Assembly: GCA_023429265.1 (NCBI GenBank)
Contig: JAEYVS010000075.1
Coordinates: 1-11,326, forward strand
Direction of reading: 5' to 3'
Source: Bacteroidota bacterium
Lineage (GTDB): Bacteria > Bacteroidota > Ignavibacteria > Tepidaquicellales > Tepidaquicellaceae
DNA length: 11,326 nt
In this document: positions 1 to 6,055 of the stretch, piece after piece
Position numbering within the stretch: the first letter of the stretch is position 1
Layout of the letters: every line of letters starts with the position of its first letter
Notes under the pieces: generated by a model
The model's input: only the letters and a program-made list of their open reading frames with translations
Told to the model about the DNA's origin: nothing
Databases searched by the model: none
Made by a program: the position numbers and the translations under genes

Positions 1-733
1 GGATATGAACTACAAGGTACTGTATGAGAAAAAGAGCTTCGGGGAAGTAGCACACGAATTCCTGATCAACAAGATCCTCCTTTCCAATACTCCTCAGCAT
101 ACATCGACCTCCTGGCTATCCGAGATACTCGACAAAACTCTAACTCACATCTGGTTGACCTCCTTCGCGCTTGTATTGTCAATACTTGTAGCGCTGCCGT
201 TGGGAATATGGATATATTATTTTTCATCCGCGGCTCGTCCTATACTATACGTTGCCGGGCTATTGCAAACAATTCCGTCAATTGCTTTGCTGGCGTTTAT
301 GATACCATTGTTCGGCATTGGGGTTACTCCTGCTATTGTGGCTTTGTTTTTATATGCTTTACTTCCTATTCTCAGGAATACAACTACGGGATTATTTTCC
401 GTAGATCCGTTATTAAAGAAAGTCGGAACCGGGATGGGGCTCACCCGCTGGCAGAAGCTTCGCTATGTAGAGCTGCCTCTCTCATTCCCTACTATCATAG
501 CGGGAATTAAAACCGCTGCCGTGATCAACATCGGAACAGCCACACTCGCCGCGTTCATTGGCGCGGGCGGACTGGGAGAGTTCATAGTCACAGGTTTATC
601 ACTTAATAATACCGACCTTATTCTTATGGGAGCGATCCCCGCCGCATTACTGGCTATACTGGTAGAATTCCTGTTTGAAATCCTGGAAAGAGTCCTTGTA
701 CCAAAACACCTTAAAATGAAGCTTGAAAATTAG
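1..733 (+). CDS. Osmoprotectant-type ABC transporter, substrate-binding/permease fusion (5' end missing)
   Basis: This is the C-terminal part of an inner-membrane ABC importer permease of the ProW/OpuBB class, which takes up glycine betaine, choline, carnitine or related small quaternary amines. From the ATG at position 5, about five or six hydrophobic segments lie between residues 45 and 230. The permease EAA loop, which contacts the ATPase, is at residues 141-160 (GTGMGLTRWQKLRYVELPL). The GAGGLGEFI motif typical of this class is near 187-195. Residues 1-26 do not look like a permease start. The pattern NYKV...EVAHEFL resembles the extreme C-terminus of OpuAC/OpuBC-type binding proteins, and the frame stays open upstream (GAT at 2-4). 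I infer that the ATG at 5 is internal and that the gene begins outside the window with a binding domain. No ATPase gene is visible. The stop TAG (731-733) overlaps the convergent gene. The exact substrate cannot be told. Confidence 0.88.
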   Translation, partial: DMNYKVLYEKKSFGEVAHEFLINKILLSNTPQHTSTSWLSEILDKTLTHIWLTSFALVLSILVALPLGIWIYYFSSAARPILYVAGLLQTIPSIALLAFMIPLFGIGVTPAIVALFLYALLPILRNTTTGLFSVDPLLKKVGTGMGLTRWQKLRYVELPLSFPTIIAGIKTAAVINIGTATLAAFIGAGGLGEFIVTGLSLNNTDLILMGAIPAALLAILVEFLFEILERVLVPKHLKMKLEN

Positions 734-1479
734 TCATTCAGTAATTCCTCTGCCCACTTTACTCCTGTTTCATAATTCCTATTCAGTTCCTCCGCATCTT
801 TGCAAAAATATAATCCTTCGAGCCTTTTTAGAACATCTTCGGGAAGTTCATAATACAGGTATCGTGTACCGAAATTATGGTGCTCCGGAGGTCCGTACTT
901 AATCCTAAGCAGATCAATGAGCGGCCGCAGTACATAGGAATTATAAAACGCGAACGCCTCTATGTAATTACCGCGGTTTATTTCCTTCATCGGCATTATT
1001 TTGAACATTTCAAAAATGTTCTTCCAATAATTCCGCCGTTTCTCGATTCCGGTATTTACATCTTCGGGTTTATAAACTGCATTCTGCTCAGTGCCATTCT
1101 TATCGAAGTAAAATACAAGCTTACCGTGTATCTCCTTTTCGGTAAATTTAGATTCATTGCTTTCCCTTATCACCGAGAGGTCTATCAGCAGGAAGGGGCT
1201 TGTATCCTTCAGCCGGTAGAATGCCTGCGGATTACCGTGCCAGGTGGGATCAAGAAGGCGGTATTTCAGTTCGATGGGCGAGATGCCATTCAGTATTTCC
1301 TCAATCTCTGTAAATGCTTCCTCAATTTTATCATCCTTTACATCCACGCCGAGATCGATGTCAGACCACTCATCCGTTCTGTCAAAGGCTTCCGATCCGC
1401 CTTCCCAGAATGCATTCACATATTCCAGTGGCTGCAGTTCTGCTATTAATTTATCAATAATTTCTTTTCTGTTTATCAT
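730..1479 (-). CDS. Nucleotidyltransferase-fold protein (aminoglycoside adenylyltransferase-like)
   Basis: This is a 249-residue predicted cytoplasmic protein with the polymerase-beta-type nucleotidyltransferase signature. GGS is at residues 27-29, followed by the metal-binding pair D40/D42 in WSDIDLGVDV. A likely third carboxylate is D100 in the hydrophobic strand LLIDLSVI. The C-terminal half (about 140-249) is mainly helical and aromatic-rich, like the helical domain of aminoglycoside 6-adenylyltransferases and relatives that transfer NMP to a small molecule. Length and architecture argue against a minimal MNT antitoxin, and no HEPN partner is adjacent. The ATG at 1479-1477 has no Shine-Dalgarno sequence. 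The stop TAA at 732-730 overlaps the permease stop in a convergent arrangement. The gene stands alone as a transcript on this strand. Substrate and any link to antibiotic resistance are unknown; many chromosomal homologues have no proven resistance role. Confidence 0.85.
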   Translation of the reverse strand: MINRKEIIDKLIAELQPLEYVNAFWEGGSEAFDRTDEWSDIDLGVDVKDDKIEEAFTEIEEILNGISPIELKYRLLDPTWHGNPQAFYRLKDTSPFLLIDLSVIRESNESKFTEKEIHGKLVFYFDKNGTEQNAVYKPEDVNTGIEKRRNYWKNIFEMFKIMPMKEINRGNYIEAFAFYNSYVLRPLIDLLRIKYGPPEHHNFGTRYLYYELPEDVLKRLEGLYFCKDAEELNRNYETGVKWAEELLND

Positions 1480-1640
1480 AACATAAATTTTAATTTATCT
1501 AACGGTAAGGATGGATTGTTGTTTCAAAAATTTATCGGTGTTGTTTTATTAGTTACTTAAAAAGTTTTAATGATCGATCAAATAATTTGGTTTGTTAATT
1601 CAATACTTTGCTAAAGGATCTTTCCTTTCAATTTTTTTTT

Positions 1641-1667
1641 GCCACTGAGGCACAGAACACTCTGAGA
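1641..1667. repeat. Degenerate CACTGAGG/CACAGA-type short tandem motif
   Basis: After a T9 run the sequence contains GCCACTGAGG, CACAGA and CACTCTGAGA in succession, an imperfect repetition of a CAC(T/A)GAG-like unit. From memory, similar accac(a/t)gag-gcacagag strings occur as dispersed intergenic repeats in several environmental bacterial genomes. This copy would be a decayed one. Only the internal repetition is visible here, because a single window cannot show dispersal. Confidence 0.3.
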
Positions 1668-1783
1668 TAAAATATTTATGGGGTTTTTTAGAGATTACAC
1701 TTGTATAGCAGATCATGGTAGATGGTTGTTAAACAAACTTACTGATACAAATATAAGGATCAAGAAGGGTAAGAGTCAAACAA

Positions 1784-1814
1784 AAAAAGGATAGATAGCG
1801 CATCTATCCTTTTT
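1784..1814. terminator. Symmetric rho-independent-type terminator hairpin
   Basis: A perfect 13-bp inverted repeat has arms AAAAAGGATAGAT (1784-1796) and ATCTATCCTTTTT (1802-1814) around the 5-base loop AGCGC. Because the outer part is A5/T5, each strand presents a GGATAGAT stem followed by a T run, so it could terminate transcription in either direction. It lies between two divergent genes, where no known transcript should end. It could be the end of an unrecognised small RNA, a leader attenuator for the DUF4870 gene, or a leftover of a lost gene. Confidence 0.6.
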
Positions 1815-1985
1815 GTACAATAAGTTTTGTAAAAACATTGATGATTGCTTTTGGGATTGACGAGCGATTTAGATAAAATTAAAAATTTTTATTGGAGAAA
1901 AAATCCCTAATGTGTCGTTTTCGGATTATCTCATACCACTCTTGCATTTTCATATCAAAAAAATTAACGTATTTTAGAATATTAA

Positions 1986-2459
1986 ATGGAAACCTTTAAA
2001 GAGCAAGATATCCCGCGGTCAGAAATTTCGCAAGATGAGCGATTATTGGCATTTGTGTGCCAGATAATTGTTCCTCTCTTTACTTCCACTATATTATATT
2101 TCGTGATGAAAGATTCAAAATTTATCAGATTCTATGCTCTGCAATCTATATATTTCAATTGTTTAGCACTAATACTAATTGGTTTGTCGGTAGGTATAAT
2201 GTATCTTTCTACCATTACAGAAAACTTTGTGGTAATATTTTTAACAGTATTCGCTCTTTTCGTTTGGATTATTCCAATAGTAGCTATTGTTTATGGTATA
2301 ATTATGGGTGTCTATGCTTTCAAAGGTAAAATAAAGAAGTACCCTATAGTGGGTAAATGGGTATTTAATAAAATTTACCCTGAGATGCGGATAACACCTC
2401 CCATCACTAATAATTATTCCACCTCCTCTTACAAACCTTCCTCTAAAGGACTGATCTGA
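1986..2459 (+). CDS. DUF4870/Tic20-like small integral membrane protein
   Basis: This is a 157-residue inner-membrane protein with three predicted transmembrane segments at about residues 20-40, 53-74 and 82-108. The family pattern is readable: a DERLLAF start to the first helix, a KDSKFIRFYALQSIYFN loop (the 'harQAlnfq' region of DUF4870/Tic20-like proteins), and a closing AFKGKIKKYPIVG segment matching the 'A..G..yryPliG' end. The molecular role of DUF4870 proteins is not established. The tail after ~135 is polar and rich in Ser, Thr, Pro and Asn. Codon use and composition differ from the neighbours: I count 20/60 and 17/60 G/C for 2161-2220 and 2221-2280, against 40/60 for 6361-6420. The ATG has no Shine-Dalgarno sequence. 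The stop TGA (2457-2459) is one base from the stop of the convergent GT9 gene, leaving no room for an intervening terminator. Confidence 0.8.
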   Translation: METFKEQDIPRSEISQDERLLAFVCQIIVPLFTSTILYFVMKDSKFIRFYALQSIYFNCLALILIGLSVGIMYLSTITENFVVIFLTVFALFVWIIPIVAIVYGIIMGVYAFKGKIKKYPIVGKWVFNKIYPEMRITPPITNNYSTSSYKPSSKGLI

Positions 2460-2460
2460 T

Positions 2461-3549
2461 CTACGCCACTTCTTTCGCTTTAACTAGCGCGGGTTCCTTT
2501 TTCATCATTTTCTTAAACTCTGCGAATACTTCTTCCGGGGTGATCGATCTCATACAGGCATTCGTTCCGGTCGCGCAGATGAATGCTCCATCCTTCCAGT
2601 GCTTTGTATTGGTTTTATCAACCGCGGTAAGAGGCGTGTAGCAGGGACCACAGGACAAATTCTTTTGAATGGTTCTGTGCATTCCGTTTGCGCCGGGGTA
2701 ATTCATTGGAGCAACAAGTCTTGGGTCGGAAGGTCCGAATATAGAAAGCGTGGGTATCCCCATCGCGGCTGCTATGTGCATCGATCCCGTATCTATGGAT
2801 ATGTACTTATTGCATAAGGCGACAAGTTCATTGTTGATCTCTCTCTTCTCAGCGAGAATATCACCGGGGATATCGAATTTTTCGTGTTCAGGGGTTCCCT
2901 CAAGGAGTAATACTTTCATTTCCGGAAATGTATGGTTTATCATTCTTGTCAGTTCAAAGAAATTTTCCGGATCCCATCGCTTTACGTCCATCTTCGTTCC
3001 CGGGTTGTATCCGCCTTTACAGAAAATGCCAACCGTTTGCTTATTAGGATCGAGCCCGTATTTTTTTCTGAGCTCATCCACAGGGGGACGCTTTAATCTC
3101 GGCGCTTCGATCGAGGGAGTGATACCATTTGCGGAAAGGATATCCAGGTAGCGGTAAACCTCGTGTTTGTTTTCATCGAATATCGCGGTATGTGTCAGAT
3201 GCTCCGTTCCCTCAAACCCGTACCTGTTTTTAATGCCGCACAGTTTTAATATTAACGCAAGCCGGCTGTCACGGTGCCCATAGAGTACCATATCAAATTT
3301 TTCTTTACGAACTTTACGAATAAAGTTCAACGCGCCAAGAAATTTCTTAACAGGGTTTTTGCTGTATACATCTTCAAATAAAATGGTGTTATTAATGGAC
3401 GGAATATATTTCATCAGTGGAGCAATCCACTCCGCGTGAGCATAGACTATTTCCGCGTCAGGAAAATTTTTTCTGAGAGACCTTATGGCAGGTGTTATAA
3501 AGACAGCGTCGCCGAAGCAGCAAAGCTTAAATATCAGTATTTTTTTCAT
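2461..3549 (-). CDS. GT9 glycosyltransferase (heptosyltransferase-like), last gene of glycan operon
   Basis: This is a predicted cytoplasmic GT-B fold sugar transferase of family GT9, the family of LPS heptosyltransferases WaaC/WaaF, likely acting on a lipid-linked glycan at the inner membrane. Counting from the Met at 3549 (362 residues), the N-terminal signature KILIFKLCCFGDAV carries the GD pair at residues 13-14. The C-terminal nucleotide-sugar site includes GGYNPGTKMDVKRWDPENF and the hallmark DTGSMH at 253-258, followed by IFGPSDP. Near the end a four-Cys pattern (C300, C303, C325, C332) matches the CxPC...C...C feature seen in many GT9 proteins. A longer start at 3561 adds only MFAQ. 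I prefer 3549 because the family normally starts directly at the KILI strand. Neither start has a Shine-Dalgarno sequence. The start lies inside the 3' end of the upstream polymerase/ligase gene (23-base overlap, or 35 with the longer start), implying translational coupling. The sugar donor is not determinable. Confidence 0.9.
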   Translation of the reverse strand: MKKILIFKLCCFGDAVFITPAIRSLRKNFPDAEIVYAHAEWIAPLMKYIPSINNTILFEDVYSKNPVKKFLGALNFIRKVRKEKFDMVLYGHRDSRLALILKLCGIKNRYGFEGTEHLTHTAIFDENKHEVYRYLDILSANGITPSIEAPRLKRPPVDELRKKYGLDPNKQTVGIFCKGGYNPGTKMDVKRWDPENFFELTRMINHTFPEMKVLLLEGTPEHEKFDIPGDILAEKREINNELVALCNKYISIDTGSMHIAAAMGIPTLSIFGPSDPRLVAPMNYPGANGMHRTIQKNLSCGPCYTPLTAVDKTNTKHWKDGAFICATGTNACMRSITPEEVFAEFKKMMKKEPALVKAKEVA

Positions 3550-4879
3550 TTGTGCGAACATTTAGTGATTTAAAATAAATCAACCGCATGTCCTTCCCTG
3601 AAGCTATAAAGAAAACTATAGCCACAACCAGGTATAATTTATAATAAGGAGCGAAATTAGAAAAGGCAGAAATTAATACAATATTCCCCAAAAACAGAGC
3701 TGAAAGGTATAATTTCTTTCTGATATAGCTCTTAAGCAGGTAGATCAGCAATAGTATGAAAATCGAAAAACCAAAAATCCCTATTTCCGACAGCATCACC
3801 AGGAATATATTATGAGGGTTCATATTATCTACTTTGTGATAGTTTGGTTTATCGGGGTCGGTAATATTAACGCCATCAGTGGAACTAAGAATATCGCTCA
3901 CATAATCTTTGCTGTATTCAAAGAATACTCCCGGTCCTGCGCCTATCTCGGGATGCTCTGTAAATAATCTATATGCTGAACTCCATATCACCGGCCTTCC
4001 TACTGTCAATTCCTCTTCCATCTTCTCCTTATCAAATAACGACACGATACGGCTGTACGTCTGCGGAGTCACCGCCTGAAAGATTATGAACACTATGCAG
4101 AAAAGAATTAGTTCCTTTCTTTCCACTGCTTTCAAAATAAAAAACACGAGTACACTAATGACACACATCGCGAGCGCGATCCTCGAGGTCAGCATTCCAA
4201 ATGCAAATGAACCCAGTATATAGTATGAGAACCTGAATATTTTATTAAAGCTCCTGCTATTCAGCAGCAGAAGCATCAGACCGGATGCCACCACAAATGC
4301 AGCGAGGTTTGCATCCGTTACAAACCCCATGGGTCGCATCACAATTTCATTCCCTATCTTCATATATGAATGCATAATTCCGGGTCTGTCAAAATGATTC
4401 ACAAGTATCTGATGAAATCCCGGCATAAAGAAATCGAGAAGTGATCCGGCAATAACAAATGAGCTTACATAAATAAAACTCTTAATAATAAAATTTGATG
4501 CGTTATTAAAATAACTTACCGCGGACAGGGTGATGATAAGGATCATCAGGTAAAATGAAATCCGCCCTGTAACCCTGAATGCAGTATCAGGATAGCTCGA
4601 ATAATATGACGAAATAATAGCAGTACCAAGTAATAAGAAAAGTAATGCTAATATGAATAGTTGATTTTTCTTTGAGAATATTGAAAGATACTCGCGCGCC
4701 GGAATAATGAGTAAAGCAAACCCTATAACAAGTATATACTTTATAAACGGGATCTCGGATATGTGGAGAAACGGAATAAGGTCGATGTCTGCCGGAGCAT
4801 TGAATTCCACGACATTCGCCACAAGGAATACGATCCACGCTACCCTGAAAATCTTATATGACAGCTCTTTATTAAGCAT
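3527..4879 (-). CDS. Wzy/O-antigen ligase-like polytopic membrane protein
   Basis: This 450-residue inner-membrane protein has roughly ten to twelve hydrophobic helices. It belongs to the Wzy_C/O-antigen ligase superfamily, which polymerises undecaprenyl-linked repeat units or transfers glycan to lipid A core or protein in the periplasm. The family's characteristic stretch is present: SRIALAM with R233 at a helix start, then the large periplasmic loop GRPVIWSSAYRLFTEHP (R295, W299, P310), GAGPG (313-317), and NPHNIFLVMLSEIGIFG (H356, N357, E365). The HN pair and the upstream Arg are the residues usually linked to catalysis. Polymerase and ligase cannot be told apart from sequence alone. The ATG (4879-4877) follows directly on the stop of the upstream GT9 gene (TAG immediately before ATG), and its own 3' end overlaps the downstream GT9 gene. 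Both junctions point to one polycistronic transcript. Confidence 0.87.
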   Translation of the reverse strand: MLNKELSYKIFRVAWIVFLVANVVEFNAPADIDLIPFLHISEIPFIKYILVIGFALLIIPAREYLSIFSKKNQLFILALLFLLLGTAIISSYYSSYPDTAFRVTGRISFYLMILIITLSAVSYFNNASNFIIKSFIYVSSFVIAGSLLDFFMPGFHQILVNHFDRPGIMHSYMKIGNEIVMRPMGFVTDANLAAFVVASGLMLLLLNSRSFNKIFRFSYYILGSFAFGMLTSRIALAMCVISVLVFFILKAVERKELILFCIVFIIFQAVTPQTYSRIVSLFDKEKMEEELTVGRPVIWSSAYRLFTEHPEIGAGPGVFFEYSKDYVSDILSSTDGVNITDPDKPNYHKVDNMNPHNIFLVMLSEIGIFGFSIFILLLIYLLKSYIRKKLYLSALFLGNIVLISAFSNFAPYYKLYLVVAIVFFIASGKDMRLIYFKSLNVRTNEKNTDI

Positions 4880-6055
4880 CTAAGAATCTAAGGCGTACTT
4901 TTTTACAATATAATGAATAAAATCGGGGTTTATCATACTCAGGCATAATACGCTTTCGCATCCTACATCGAAGCACGGCCTGCACCAGATCGGATAGTAT
5001 ATTACAATATGCCGGTAACTGCCCCCGGAAATAAGTGCTTTTACCCCCGCTGAATCCTCTTCCAGTAATTCATACCCGGCAGGATCATAAGGCTTCCATA
5101 GCTCCACCGATCCCGGTCCGAAAATCGTGACCGTTCTCACGAACCGCGACAGGTAATGCGCCTGCCCTCCGTCGTAACATATCAATACCCGCGCCTTCAT
5201 ACATTCCTCTGCTAATTCATCGAGGCTGTCAAATAACCGAAATGGTATTCCTGCCTCCTTGCCATATTCATTTTTAAGTCTGCTGAAATTCTCGTTGTCC
5301 TTCGCGTCGGTAACCAGCACTTTATAATTGCTGAATAAACCCACCAATGAATCTTCTTTCTGAGCCGGCAGCTTCCTTAGTGGAGTCGAGCCTAAATGAA
5401 TTATCACATCGTACTCATAGCTTTCCTGTTTAATGAATCCGGTGGGTAGCGGTTTCTTTTCAAAGGTCAAATTCAAAGCTTCTTTAATGACAGCTTCCAC
5501 TTTGCTTGTCATATTATCCTCATCCGACAGCGTTACCCAATTTGAATCTCCATAATAATCATATTGCACATACACTCCTAATTTCCGCGGTCCCACAGTA
5601 AACCCTGATAAATACTTACTAAGGAGAATATTTCTTTTCAACCCTACCAGGTCTATCACTGCATCATATTCTCTGTACTTTAATCCTCTTGCGGTAACTT
5701 TAAAACTTTCATCGAAAAATTGTTTTACTATTCCTGACCTCTCCTCCGCCCAATCCAGAACAATTATGTCATCTACATACCCGGATTTCTCGAATACGAA
5801 TTTATTCTTTGAGGAAGCCAGTACTTCTACCTTCATTTCAGGATAGTTCAGTTTAATACTTTCTATCACGGATAAAGTCACCACCGCGTCGCCTATCCTG
5901 TCATTTCGAATGAGAAGAATCCTCTGCGGGATTCCGTTAAAACTTTTACGCGGTTTTAATTTTGAAAGCAGATTGTTAAGCTTATTAACAAACGGAGAGT
6001 TCTTTGCTCGCTTTAGCTTTAATAGAATCGGTATTTTTTGTCTGCTCTCATTCAC
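4880..6055 (-). CDS. GT9 glycosyltransferase with basic N-terminal extension
   Basis: This is a second GT9 (heptosyltransferase-like) protein of 391 residues, a predicted GT-B enzyme of glycan assembly. The Rossmann start RILLIRNDRIGDAV lies at residues 45-58 (GD at 55-56), so it is preceded by about 44 extra residues rich in Lys and Arg, which may help bind acidic membrane lipids. The C-terminal site has DGGQAH at 295-300 (the family's D-x-G-x-x-H) followed by IFGPGS. A four-Cys cluster, C358, C361, C366 and C371 (WCRPCFDVGCESVLCL), is the compact form of the GT9 Cys motif. The start is GTG (6055-6053): there is no in-frame ATG before Met74, and the GTG overlaps the flippase stop in the string GTGA, which supports it. 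The 3' end abuts the polymerase/ligase start. The two GT9 proteins are clearly divergent, so they probably add different residues. Confidence 0.88.
   Translation of the reverse strand: MNESRQKIPILLKLKRAKNSPFVNKLNNLLSKLKPRKSFNGIPQRILLIRNDRIGDAVVTLSVIESIKLNYPEMKVEVLASSKNKFVFEKSGYVDDIIVLDWAEERSGIVKQFFDESFKVTARGLKYREYDAVIDLVGLKRNILLSKYLSGFTVGPRKLGVYVQYDYYGDSNWVTLSDEDNMTSKVEAVIKEALNLTFEKKPLPTGFIKQESYEYDVIIHLGSTPLRKLPAQKEDSLVGLFSNYKVLVTDAKDNENFSRLKNEYGKEAGIPFRLFDSLDELAEECMKARVLICYDGGQAHYLSRFVRTVTIFGPGSVELWKPYDPAGYELLEEDSAGVKALISGGSYRHIVIYYPIWCRPCFDVGCESVLCLSMINPDFIHYIVKKYALDS

Larger units (their letters stand above)
1480..1985. other. AT-rich intergenic region between divergent genes
   Basis: About 500 bases lie between two divergent start codons. 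I see no credible ORF here. The stretch is AT-rich (I count 17 G/C in the 60 bases 1501-1560). It holds a T9 run (1632-1640), a CACTGAGG-type degenerate repeat (1641-1667), and a strong symmetric hairpin (1784-1814). Promoters for both flanking genes must lie here, but none is clear: neither a sigma-70 pair at good spacing nor a Bacteroidota-type TTTG/TAnnTTTG pair stands out. Confidence 0.6.

Noticed and set aside
877..1449. A 190-codon open frame on the plus strand opposite the nucleotidyltransferase gene
   Set aside because: It lies antisense to a gene with a clear GGS...DxD signature, and its translation shows no domain-like pattern. It is a shadow of the real frame.
730..1479. Nucleotidyltransferase as an MNT antitoxin of a HEPN/MNT toxin-antitoxin pair
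   Set aside because: The protein is 249 residues with its own helical C-terminal domain, and no small HEPN gene is adjacent.
1550..1600. Sigma-70 or Bacteroidota-type promoter for the nucleotidyltransferase or DUF4870 gene
   Set aside because: AT-rich partial matches exist, but spacing between the candidate boxes is outside normal limits (20 or more bases), so none is worth listing.
2750..3151. A 133-codon plus-strand frame opposite the GT9 gene at 2461-3549
   Set aside because: It is antisense to the well-supported DTGSMH-containing GT9 frame, has no recognisable motifs and no plausible operon context.
2461..6055. Naming the two GT9 genes waaC/waaF
   Set aside because: Family membership is clear, but the donor and acceptor cannot be assigned from sequence, and GT9 enzymes beside Wzx/Wzy need not be core heptosyltransferases.
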